A DNA stretch of 34,724 bases, taken from NCBI GenBank assembly GCA_903873185.1, contig CAIQNN010000009.1, positions 1-34,724 of the forward strand. The letters are read 5' to 3'. The DNA is from an uncultured Actinomycetes bacterium (GTDB lineage: Bacteria; Actinomycetota; Actinomycetes; Nanopelagicales; Nanopelagicaceae). The translations under genes and the position numbers were made by a program. Every line of letters begins with the position of its first letter. Positions within the stretch are counted from its first letter, which is position 1. Below, piece by piece: positions 25,007 through 32,272 of the stretch. Below the pieces are notes generated by a model, which did not search any database, was not told the origin of the DNA, and saw only the letters and a program-made list of their open reading frames with translations.

Positions 25007-26071
25007 ATGAAAGCGGCTCGTTTCCATGGACAAAAAGATATTCGGATTGAAGATGTCCCACGCCCCGGCGCTCCGCTTCCTGATGAAGTTGTAGTAGAAC
25101 CGCTCTTCTGCGGTATCTGCGGTACTGATTTACACGAATATTCCGTCGGTGCAATCGTTACACCTACCAAACCACACCCACTTACTGGTGTAACTAATCC
25201 ACAAATTCTTGGCCATGAATTCTCGGCTCGCGTTATTGAAATTGGTAGAGATGTTCGCGATGTTGCTGTCGGCGATCGCGTTTCGATAATGCCAGCCATC
25301 GTTTGTGGTCGGTGTATCCCTTGTCGAACCGGGCGTGGGCACCTCTGTGAAGTATTTGCTTGTACTGGCTTATCTGCACCAACCGGTGGCTTAGGCGAGA
25401 TCGCAGTTCTTAAGGAATACCAGGTTGCAAAGCTACCTGACAGCATCTCCGATATTGCTGGCGCGGTTGTAGAACCTGCATGTGTAGCGGCTTACGGAAT
25501 TGATCGAGTAGGAATTTGGGGCGGGGATGTTGTCCTGGTGACTGGTGCCGGACCAATTGGTGCACTTAGCGCAATGTATGCCTGGGCGCTTGGAGCCTCT
25601 CAAGTAATCATCTCCGATCCAAACCCACACCGTTCCGCTTTCGCAAAAACTCTCGATGTCGGTCCAGTTCTAAATCCAATGGATCCAGGCTTTGACGATC
25701 AAATTCGTGAAATCACCCAAGGACGGGGAGTTGATGTCGGCGTGGAATGTTCTGGCTCAACACCTGGCCTCACAGCTCAAATGAATCACATCCGTCGAAG
25801 TGGAAAGATCGTTCAAACCGGATTGCATACCAAGCCGGCAACCATCGATGCAATGCGCCTTTCCGAGCGCGATATCTCCTATGTTGGAAGTTGGTGCTAC
25901 TTGCTAACCGATTGGCCACGAATAATTCGACTGGCCGCTGCTGGCAAATACCCAATTGAAAAAGTGGTCTCATCTACTATCGATATCGATGATGTCGTTA
26001 CGAAGGGTTTTGATGTTCTAATCGATCCAAAGGGCGATCAGATGAAGGTCTTGGTCCAAGTAAATAAGTAG
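25007..26071 (+). CDS. Zinc-type MDR dehydrogenase, (R,R)-butanediol/sorbitol dehydrogenase-like
   Basis: 354 residues from ATG at 25007, preceded by AGGAGG at ideal distance; the frame is open further upstream but would overlap the ABC gene. Catalytic zinc residues Cys38 (CGICGTDLHEY), His70-Glu71 (ILGHEFSA) and Glu156 (VVEPACVAAYG) and structural cysteines 100, 103, 106 and 114 are all present. The HPLTGV segment before LGHEF is typical of 2,3-butanediol dehydrogenases. GAGPIG at about 180-185 is the NAD motif. It ends the ABC operon, so it probably oxidises the imported compound or its first product. A bidirectional terminator follows. Confidence 0.93.
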   Translation: MKAARFHGQKDIRIEDVPRPGAPLPDEVVVEPLFCGICGTDLHEYSVGAIVTPTKPHPLTGVTNPQILGHEFSARVIEIGRDVRDVAVGDRVSIMPAIVCGRCIPCRTGRGHLCEVFACTGLSAPTGGLGEIAVLKEYQVAKLPDSISDIAGAVVEPACVAAYGIDRVGIWGGDVVLVTGAGPIGALSAMYAWALGASQVIISDPNPHRSAFAKTLDVGPVLNPMDPGFDDQIREITQGRGVDVGVECSGSTPGLTAQMNHIRRSGKIVQTGLHTKPATIDAMRLSERDISYVGSWCYLLTDWPRIIRLAAAGKYPIEKVVSSTIDIDDVVTKGFDVLIDPKGDQMKVLVQVNK

Positions 26072-26078
26072 TTAAATT

Positions 26079-26119
26079 AGAAAGGCCACCAAATAAATTG
26101 GTGGCCTTTCTTAATTTTT
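26079..26119. terminator. Bidirectional rho-independent terminator
   Basis: AGAAAGGCCACCAA (26079-26092) pairs perfectly with TTGGTGGCCTTTCT (26098-26111) around a 5-nt loop, followed by TAATTTTT. It lies between the convergent dehydrogenase and VOC genes and ends the ABC operon. An A/T-rich tail on the other side lets it serve the VOC gene too. Confidence 0.9.
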
Positions 26120-26123
26120 GAGA

Positions 26124-26648
26124 TTAATAGTCAAAAGACTCTAGGGCCGGCCGATTCTTTAAGTAGAGCGCAGAGGCTGCTACTCGTTCCGATTTTAGGT
26201 AGTAGGCCACTTCAACTAGTTCTAGCGCTAAGCCATCTGGGTCGCTGAAATAGCACCAGCGCCAGCCAGCCAATGGTCCTTCGTCAACCACATTTACATC
26301 GCTATAGAACTTGACGCCTTTGGCTTCGAGTTCGGCCTTGGTCTTATGAATATCATCAACGTTGAAACAGACGTGCGCTGCCCCAAGATGATTGTTTGGA
26401 ACCAGTTTGTTCTCAGCCGGTAAGTTGCCATATTCAATTAATTCCAAAGTACTGGTGTCATCCACCCACATGGAAACTTGGCGCAGTGTGGCAGCGGGAA
26501 CCCCAACCCCTTTAGCTAAATCTGGCCCCTCGAACCAGCCAGTCGGTTCATTGGCAAATTGCAGACCCAAAATGTCATGGTAGAAGTAAATTGAACGGTC
26601 CAAGTTTTTACAGACCAAACCAACGTGATGGACAAAATTTAACTTCAT
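26124..26648 (-). CDS. VOC-superfamily metalloenzyme (glyoxalase/dioxygenase fold)
   Basis: 174 residues. MKLNFVHHVGLVCKNLDRS opens the first module. Ligand positions are His8, Glu69 (TLELIEYGN), His92 (AAHVCFNVDD) and Glu143 (LALELVEV), a complete metal site. It resembles methylmalonyl-CoA epimerase/lactoylglutathione-lyase-type members, but the reaction is not identifiable. GGAGAT 6 nt before ATG at 26648 supports the start. It is transcribed divergently from the XRE-cupin regulator, and its likely promoter (TTGATT, 17 nt, TTTACA) has the shared motif at the -10. It is therefore probably part of the same regulon as the ABC operon and the M24-eboE pair. Confidence 0.88.
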   Translation of the reverse strand: MKLNFVHHVGLVCKNLDRSIYFYHDILGLQFANEPTGWFEGPDLAKGVGVPAATLRQVSMWVDDTSTLELIEYGNLPAENKLVPNNHLGAAHVCFNVDDIHKTKAELEAKGVKFYSDVNVVDEGPLAGWRWCYFSDPDGLALELVEVAYYLKSERVAASALYLKNRPALESFDY

Positions 26649-26706
26649 TCTTATCTCCGTGTTCAGTAGTAGGAAACGGTAGCCGCAACAATACGCGGAC
26701 TGCTAG

Positions 26707-26732
26707 GGGCTGTACAGCCCTTGTAAACACTG
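26707..26732. promoter_or_regulatory. Palindrome and shared operator motif between VOC and XRE-cupin genes
   Basis: A perfect 14-bp palindrome GGGCTGTACAGCCC (26707-26720) is joined to CCCTTGTAAACACTG (26718-26732), a 14/15 copy of the site upstream of the ABC operon. On the minus strand the motif covers a TTTACA -10 box (26726-26721) 17 nt from TTGATT, a plausible VOC promoter. The position suits both autoregulation of the XRE gene and control of VOC. Confidence 0.6.
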
Positions 26733-26821
26733 GAATACTAGGAAAATCAAAGACAATAAGCCAAAATTAAGTTCTTAACATTGCCTAGCTTTGCTAAAGC
26801 TCCTAACTGAAAGAGAGGGTC

Positions 26822-27475
26822 ATGAGAGATCCCGTCGCGTATTTAGGACCACGTCTAAAAGAGATCCGCTTAAAAACTGGCTTATCCCTTCGAGAGGTTG
26901 CGCGACAACTAGAAGTCTCTCCTTCCTTCGTTTCACAAATTGAAAATGGAAAATCGCAACCTTCTGTTGCCACCCTTTACGCCTTGGCGAAACTGCTCTC
27001 CGTACCCGTCGATGTTCTCTTCGAATCACAATGGGGCGGTAGTAAACCAATCGCAGATACTGAAGACAGTGAGCAAGTAAGTCGCGATAACTTCGACACT
27101 CCGACTGACGCCTGGGACGAGTCAAAGGCGCGGATTTCATCAGTTAATCCTCATAACCGAAGTGTCATAATCATGGACTCTGGTGTCCGGTGGGAGCGCT
27201 TGGCGGCCACTGCAGAGCAAGGCGTTAACTTCATGGAGATTGTTTATGAGCCAGGTTCTGAATCAAATTCCAGCGGCGAGATGATGATTCACTCCGGATA
27301 TGAATACGGTTACGCCCTCGAAGGTGAAGTTGAAGTCACTATTGGGGATTTAGTTTTGACACTCTCAAAGGGCCATTCAATTGGCTTTGATTCCTCGATC
27401 CCGCATATGTTCCGAAATAACGGCCTGCTGCCCTTCCATGGCATCTGGTTTGTAAACGGCGCCCAAAACCACTGA
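26822..27475 (+). CDS. XRE-family regulator with C-terminal cupin domain
   Basis: 217 residues. The helix-turn-helix covers about 9-65 (LKEIRLKTGLSLREVARQLE, then VSPSFVSQIENGKSQPSVAT). A linker of about 60 residues follows, then a cupin_2 domain at about 140-212 (VYEPGSESNSSGEMMIHSGYEYGYALEGEVEV in part, GHSIGFDSSIPHMFRN). In this family the cupin binds a small ligand and the protein controls nearby transport and catabolic genes. Of the usual cupin metal ligands, His157, Glu161 and His195 are in suitable places. AGAGAGGG precedes ATG at 26822. The gene sits centrally between all the genes that carry the shared upstream motif, so it is the prime candidate for their regulator. Confidence 0.94.
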   Translation: MRDPVAYLGPRLKEIRLKTGLSLREVARQLEVSPSFVSQIENGKSQPSVATLYALAKLLSVPVDVLFESQWGGSKPIADTEDSEQVSRDNFDTPTDAWDESKARISSVNPHNRSVIIMDSGVRWERLAATAEQGVNFMEIVYEPGSESNSSGEMMIHSGYEYGYALEGEVEVTIGDLVLTLSKGHSIGFDSSIPHMFRNNGLLPFHGIWFVNGAQNH

Positions 27476-27512
27476 CCGAGCTCCCGGGGAGCGAATAACC
27501 AGCTGAAAAACC

Positions 27513-27545
27513 TTGACACCCCCTGATGGCTAGTGTTAACTAGGA
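27513..27545 (+). promoter_or_regulatory. Promoter of the M24-eboE pair with shared operator motif at the -10
   Basis: TTGACA (27513-27518), a 17-nt spacer and TTAACT (27536-27541) form a near-consensus promoter. The -10 lies inside TAGTGTTAACTAGGA (27531-27545), which matches the reverse complement of the ABC-operon site at 12 of 15 positions. Binding of a repressor would cover the -10. Confidence 0.65.
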
Positions 27546-27583
27546 GAGAACATCATCCGAAACTAACTTAACGGGAGTGAACA

Positions 27584-28963
27584 ATGGCGATCCCTACCTA
27601 TGGGACTACAGGCGTCGATTGGGAAAATCGGCTCGATACCGAGCGATTGCGTACCGAGCGCTTGGCACGCCTCAAGGCGGAGCTAGAAAAATCCAGCCTA
27701 GGCTCGCTACTTACCTTTGATTTCCACAATATCCGTTATATGACCTCGACCCATATCGGTACCTGGGCGATGGACAAGATGATTCGCTTCTCGATTCTTC
27801 CTCGCGGCGGCGAGCCAGTTCTTTGGGATTTTGGCTCCGCTGCAAAACACCACACCTTGCATACCCCTTGGTTGGATAAGGCACATGCCGACGCGAGCGC
27901 AAATGGCCATGCTCCGCACCACGATGCCGGTCCACTTATTGGTTCACGTGCGGGAATTTCAACGCTTCGCGGTGCAATCAATCCTGCAGCTGGGCAAGCC
28001 GAAGCCGTCGCAGACAAAATTTATGAAGTACTCAAGATTTATGGCTTAGAGAATGAGCCGCTCGGCGTAGACATCATCGAACCGCCAGTTATGTTCGCCT
28101 TGCAAGCAAAAGGCATTCGCGTCGTTGATGGCCAACAAGTCTTTTTGGCTGCTCGCCGAATCAAAACCAAAGATGAACTAACGCTTCTTACATCAGCTGC
28201 ATCGATGGTTGATGCCGCTTACGACCAACTTTATGAATTCTTGCGCCCAGGCGTGAAGGAAAATGAATGCGTTGGGTTGGTAAGCAAGATTCTTTACGAC
28301 ATGGGTTCTGAGCATGTCGAAGGTGTTAATGCAATATCTGGCGAACGTTGCTCACCACATCCACATGTATTTAGTGATCGCGTATTGCGCCCTGGCGATC
28401 CAGCATTTTTTGACATCTTGCACAGTTACATGGGTTACCGAACCTGTTACTACCGAACGTTTGCCATTGGTAGCGCCTCACCTGCACAGCGCGATGCTTA
28501 CACAATCTGCCGCGAATATATGGACAAGGCGATTGCGTTAGTAAAGCCGGGCGCTACCACGGCAGATATCGTAAAAGTCTGGCCTACTGCCCAAGAGTTT
28601 GGCTTCGAAAATGAAGAAGCAGCTTTTGCGTTGCAGTACGGTCACGGCGTCGGACTTTCAATCTGGGAACGACCAATCTTTAGCCGAATGATTTCCCTTG
28701 ATCATCCCGAGGTTCTCGAAGAGGGCATGGTCTTTGCGCTAGAGACTTACTGGCCAGCAAAAGATGGTTGGGGAGCAGCTCGAATTGAAGAAGAGATCGT
28801 AGTAACTGCAACTGGTTGTGAAGTTATTACAAAGTTCCCAGCAGAAGAATTGTTAGTTGCTGGGCAGCGTTATTTCACAACAGGGGGCTGGTTAAACACG
28901 ACTCGCGATTCCCAGTCTCATCTAAATACTTCCACCTTCAATCACATCGGCAATGGCAAATAA
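27584..28963 (+). CDS. M24-family (aminopeptidase P/creatinase/DddP fold) protein with altered metal site
   Basis: 459 residues. A creatinase-like N-terminal domain (about 20-190; LTFDFHNIRYMTS, LAARRIKTKDELTLL) precedes the pita-bread domain (about 200-420). Of the five usual M24 metal ligands, Asp277 (FFDILHSYMGY), His354 (GHGVGLS), Glu387 (ALETYW) and Glu402 (RIEEEIVV) are present, but the second Asp is Cys288 (GYRTCYYRTF). The start and end resemble DMSP lyase DddP and creatinase-like proteins more than Xaa-Pro dipeptidases, so it need not be a peptidase; it may cleave a C-N or C-S bond. GGGAG 8-9 nt before ATG at 27584 supports the start. It is the first gene of a pair with the EboE-like gene, 4 nt apart. 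Confidence 0.9.
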   Translation: MAIPTYGTTGVDWENRLDTERLRTERLARLKAELEKSSLGSLLTFDFHNIRYMTSTHIGTWAMDKMIRFSILPRGGEPVLWDFGSAAKHHTLHTPWLDKAHADASANGHAPHHDAGPLIGSRAGISTLRGAINPAAGQAEAVADKIYEVLKIYGLENEPLGVDIIEPPVMFALQAKGIRVVDGQQVFLAARRIKTKDELTLLTSAASMVDAAYDQLYEFLRPGVKENECVGLVSKILYDMGSEHVEGVNAISGERCSPHPHVFSDRVLRPGDPAFFDILHSYMGYRTCYYRTFAIGSASPAQRDAYTICREYMDKAIALVKPGATTADIVKVWPTAQEFGFENEEAAFALQYGHGVGLSIWERPIFSRMISLDHPEVLEEGMVFALETYWPAKDGWGAARIEEEIVVTATGCEVITKFPAEELLVAGQRYFTTGGWLNTTRDSQSHLNTSTFNHIGNGK

Positions 28964-28967
28964 TTAG

Positions 28968-30188
28968 ATGGATTTAGGTAACGGCTACGGCCACCTGACT
29001 TACTCCACCCTGGTTCACCCTGGTGACACTTGGACTGACATGAAGACCAGTTTGATCACCTATTTGCCTGGTGTGAAAGCTAAATTCAGCCCTAATGCAC
29101 CTATGGGCGTCTCCCTTCGCTTAGCCAACGCTTCAGTTGAAGAGTTACTTGCTAAACCAGAAGAGCGACAGTGGCTCAAAGATTTTTTAATAAAGGAAGA
29201 ACTCTACGTTTACACCGTTAACGCCTTCCCTTATGGGCCGTTCAAGGGTCAAATAGTTAAAGCGGAGGTCTACGAACCAGATTGGACCACTGAAGCCCGA
29301 ACCCGCTACACCATGAATGTGGCAGACATCTTGGCTGAGGTAACAGGCTTGGACGTGGAGCCAACAATTCAAACTGCGCCGCTGGCATTTCGCCCAAAGG
29401 TGACCACGCCAGAATATGAAGCGGCATTTAATGAGAATATCTATCGAGTTATTGCGCACTTAATGACTTTGGAAAAGAAGACTGGCCACCGAGTAAAGCT
29501 AGCGCTAGAGCCCGAGCCATTCTGCTTCCTTGAAACCATCCCAGAAACTGTTACCTATTTTCAGGAAAAGATTTATAGCTTGGAAGCGGCAGAACGAATC
29601 TCTAAACTTTCTGGCCAACCGTTAGCTGAAGTATTTAGTGCAACTCGTCGCTACCTTGGGGTTGTTTTAGATATCTGCCATCAATCAGTTCAATTCGAAG
29701 ATATTGCCGATGATATAAATCAACTTTCAAAAGCTGGTATTCCAATTTTTAAACTTCAAGAAGCAGCAGCATTGTTAGTTGAGAATGTGACCCCGGAAAT
29801 CGTTGAAGAGCTAAAGAAATATACGGGAACCATTTATCTTAGCCAAACAACCGAACTTCGAAACGGCGAGATTACACGATTCTTGAATTTAGAGGATGCG
29901 ATCAAAGCGTGGGAGGCCGATCCCGGCCCACGCGAGTGGCGAACTCACTTCCACGTTCCGGTCTTCCTAAAAGATCTTGGACCGTTTCAAACCACCAGAG
30001 GTGGAATCGACGCAGCGCTCAAAGTGCATGCAAAGACGCCGCTTTCGACCCATTTAGAGATTGAAACATATACCTGGGATGTATTGCCCGATCATTTGAA
30101 GACCGGTGACATTTCTGAATATGTGATTCGCGAATTGGAATATGTTCGCGATGAACTTTATCGTCAGGTTGATGCGCTGAAGAAATAG
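28968..30188 (+). CDS. eboE: EboE-like TIM-barrel protein (xylose-isomerase-like fold)
   Basis: 406 residues. The N-terminus GHLTYSTLVHPGDTW (8-22), the LYVYTVNAFPYGPFKG stretch (79-94) and VYEPDWTTEAR (101-111) match, from memory, the EboE proteins of the ebo metabolite-traffic operons of cyanobacteria, algae and other bacteria. The fold is that of sugar-phosphate isomerase/AP-endonuclease-2 TIM barrels. Possible metal ligands are Glu181/Glu183, Asp235 and His238 (VVLDICHQS), His327/His329 (THFHVPVF) and Glu364/Glu366 (HLEIETYTW). None of the other ebo genes (UbiA-like, TatD-like, EboA, EboF) is in the window. It is coupled to the M24 gene by a 4-nt gap without a ribosome site of its own, and a terminator follows. 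Role: probably isomerisation or cleavage of the imported compound. Confidence 0.85.
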   Translation: MDLGNGYGHLTYSTLVHPGDTWTDMKTSLITYLPGVKAKFSPNAPMGVSLRLANASVEELLAKPEERQWLKDFLIKEELYVYTVNAFPYGPFKGQIVKAEVYEPDWTTEARTRYTMNVADILAEVTGLDVEPTIQTAPLAFRPKVTTPEYEAAFNENIYRVIAHLMTLEKKTGHRVKLALEPEPFCFLETIPETVTYFQEKIYSLEAAERISKLSGQPLAEVFSATRRYLGVVLDICHQSVQFEDIADDINQLSKAGIPIFKLQEAAALLVENVTPEIVEELKKYTGTIYLSQTTELRNGEITRFLNLEDAIKAWEADPGPREWRTHFHVPVFLKDLGPFQTTRGGIDAALKVHAKTPLSTHLEIETYTWDVLPDHLKTGDISEYVIRELEYVRDELYRQVDALKK

Positions 30189-30205
30189 ATTTACTGAATA
30201 CAGAG

Positions 30206-30235
30206 AGCCGATCGCAACGGGGGGATCGGCTTTTT
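30206..30235 (+). terminator. Rho-independent terminator of the M24-eboE operon
   Basis: AGCCGATC (30206-30213) pairs with GATCGGCT (30224-30231) around a 10-nt loop and runs into TTTTT (30231-30235), 17 nt after the stop codon. Confidence 0.9.
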
Positions 30236-30240
30236 CAGTT

Positions 30241-30981
30241 TCAAAGCTCGATGCGAGCGCCTTCTTCATATCGATGCGTTGGCCCACCCTTGAGAATATG
30301 AACCCCGGCCATGCCATGAACCTCCCAAGTCCGCGATTCAAAGGCGATGCCTTTATCTAAACCGGTGACTAAAGCAGTTCCTTCATCGATTCCAATTATG
30401 TAAGTTCCATCAGGGGCGTGAAGCACTAACTTGGCCGCGCTGTCTGGAATCCAACCAAAGAATTTGTTGTAGTGCGGGATAGTCCGAATGTATGGCGTGA
30501 TTGCTAGCCCCGGAGTTGGTTCGCTATGGCGTTTCATAAAGCTTGGAACTTGGTCAGCCATCGCCATTGCACCGGCGCTACAACCCGCCAACGAAGAACC
30601 AGCCTGCCAATTGCGGACAATCGCCTCCCAGACCAAAGTTCCTTTGAGGGTGGTTGCCAAGTAGTTGGGATCCCCGCCTGAAAGGTAGATCAGCGCCGCG
30701 CCTTCGAGGGCGGCAGCATGTTCTGGATTCATTGCATCTTCCCGAGTAAAAATTGGGAGAAAGAGAGTGGGCGTGGATAGCCGCACTCCTTGTTCGGCGC
30801 CGATCTGCTCCCAGTAAGCCAAGCTCTTTGCGCCCTCTTTCCCGGCGGCAGTTGGCAATTGCACGAATAGCTTCTTGCGGCCCCGATTTAATCCTTGATT
30901 TATGAGGGCGCCCTCGAGCGGCTCCATAACGGGTAAATATTCGCCAGATCCGACCAGGGCCAGGGCACCAACTTCGCTCAT
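30241..30981 (-). CDS. Peptidase S51 (dipeptidase E/cyanophycinase-like)
   Basis: 246 residues from ATG at 30981; a longer frame starts at 31053 but would reach almost to the LCP start, and the MSEVGALALVGSGEY start is natural for the family. The class-I-glutamine-amidotransferase-like fold shows LIYLSGGDPNYLA (97-109) and the nucleophile Ser135 in LAGCSAGAMAMAD. It hydrolyses Asp-X dipeptides or related beta-aspartyl bonds in the cytoplasm. A TACAGT box at 30993-30988 lies 6 nt before the ATG without a Shine-Dalgarno, indicating leaderless expression. It shares an 89-nt region with the divergent LCP gene and converges on the eboE terminator. Confidence 0.9.
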   Translation of the reverse strand: MSEVGALALVGSGEYLPVMEPLEGALINQGLNRGRKKLFVQLPTAAGKEGAKSLAYWEQIGAEQGVRLSTPTLFLPIFTREDAMNPEHAAALEGAALIYLSGGDPNYLATTLKGTLVWEAIVRNWQAGSSLAGCSAGAMAMADQVPSFMKRHSEPTPGLAITPYIRTIPHYNKFFGWIPDSAAKLVLHAPDGTYIIGIDEGTALVTGLDKGIAFESRTWEVHGMAGVHILKGGPTHRYEEGARIEL

Positions 30982-31070
30982 GCAAGAACTGTACGCCCGA
31001 AGTAACGCGCGATACTTAAAATTTAGTGAGATAGAAAGGTCACCTGATTTCAATCGCTAGGATTAGGCAT

Positions 31071-32231
31071 ATGCGTGGAAAACCCTCAAAAATAGCGGCC
31101 GGGTTCTCCGTAGCGATCGTTTTAGCTTCAATGGGCTTTGCCTTTTTTACCAATACTGCAACCTCTGCGATCCCACGCTCTAAAGCGCTCCAAGGCGCAA
31201 AACAATCAGTGCATGGTGATACCAATATCTTGTTGCTGGGGCTAGATAGCAGGCGCGATGCAAATGGCGCCGACCTACCAAGGGCCCTGTTGGATTTAAT
31301 GCACGTCGGTTCCACTAGTTCGGTTGGTGGCTACAACACCAACACCATGATTGTGATCCATATTCCGGCCAATGGAAGTGCCGCCACTGCTATTTCTATT
31401 CCTCGTGACGACTATGTAAATGTCCCCGGTTTGGGAATGAAGAAAATTAAAGAGGCATACGGCTACGCCAAGTATGCCGAAGACATGAAACTCTATAAAG
31501 CAGGGGTAAAAGAGCCACAGCGCGAACACTTAGCTCGCGAAGCTGGTCGAACCGCAACAATCGGTGCGATCACAGCCCTGCTAAACATTCCAATTGATCA
31601 CTTTGCAGAAGTTAACTTGGTGGGCTTTTATGATTTGGCAACCGCACTTGGTGGTATCCAGGTCTGTTTGAATCACGCAGTTAACGATTCCCAATACTCT
31701 GGCGCTGTCTTTCCTGCCGGTTTACAAACTATTTACGGTGTAGATGCGTTGAAATTTGTTCGTCAACGTCACGGTCTACCAAATGGCGATCTCGATCGAA
31801 CCCATCGTCAGCAAGCTTTTATTACTGGTGTGATTACTAAATTCCGTAGCCAAGGGATCTTCGGTGATCTTGGAAAATTGCAGGCGCTACTAAATGTGGC
31901 AAAGAAAGATGTGGTTATCGATAGCGGTTGGGATGTCTTGGGCTTCTTGCCACAGGCAAAAGCGCTAACGGGCGGTCACATTACTTTCCATACCTTGCCA
32001 ATTGAAGGTTATGTCATGCGCAACAGCCAGAGCGTGAATTTAATTGATGTCGCCAAAGTTCGAAAATTTACTAAAGATATTTTCTTTCCACCTAAACCAA
32101 CTCCAAAGCCAACTGCTACTGGCACTTCATCAACTGCACCAAAGCCAAAGCCAAAGCCTTCCAAGATTAATTATGCCAACTTAGCAAATGGCAAAGCCGT
32201 AGACGGTGGGACTATTCCCTGCGTCAACTAG
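31071..32231 (+). CDS. LytR-CpsA-Psr (LCP) family glycopolymer ligase
   Basis: 386 residues. A signal anchor lies at about 7-30. The LCP domain follows (about 50-340): NILLLGLDSRRD (52-63), NTNTMIVIHI with AISIPRDDYVNV (about 108-118), FAEVNLVGFYDLATALGGI, and DALKFVRQRHGLPNGDLDRTHRQQ (in part, about 225-248), carrying the conserved Arg residues. A Pro/Lys-rich tail (about 343-365) precedes the C-terminus. The family transfers glycopolymers (arabinogalactan or teichoic-type) from lipid carriers to peptidoglycan outside the membrane. No Shine-Dalgarno; TAGGAT at 31058-31063 is 7 nt before the ATG, another leaderless start. Confidence 0.94.
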   Translation: MRGKPSKIAAGFSVAIVLASMGFAFFTNTATSAIPRSKALQGAKQSVHGDTNILLLGLDSRRDANGADLPRALLDLMHVGSTSSVGGYNTNTMIVIHIPANGSAATAISIPRDDYVNVPGLGMKKIKEAYGYAKYAEDMKLYKAGVKEPQREHLAREAGRTATIGAITALLNIPIDHFAEVNLVGFYDLATALGGIQVCLNHAVNDSQYSGAVFPAGLQTIYGVDALKFVRQRHGLPNGDLDRTHRQQAFITGVITKFRSQGIFGDLGKLQALLNVAKKDVVIDSGWDVLGFLPQAKALTGGHITFHTLPIEGYVMRNSQSVNLIDVAKVRKFTKDIFFPPKPTPKPTATGTSSTAPKPKPKPSKINYANLANGKAVDGGTIPCVN

Positions 32232-32272
32232 GATCGCATCGTTAGCAGTTCCCAATTGAAACGAGTCCCACC

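Noticed and set aside
24910-25446. 178-codon minus-strand open frame over the end of the ABC fusion and start of the MDR gene
   Set aside because: Antisense to the conserved zinc-site region of the MDR gene; no promoter, ribosome site or domain.
20234-26071. Assigning the ABC system to ribose, xylose or inositol
   Set aside because: All ribose-type importers share these motifs, and none of the diagnostic kinase, isomerase or inositol genes is adjacent.
27584-28963. Naming the M24 protein as DMSP lyase DddP
   Set aside because: Start and end resemble DddP, but one metal ligand differs and DMSP-specific residues cannot be verified by eye. The whole family shares these features, so only the fold is claimed.
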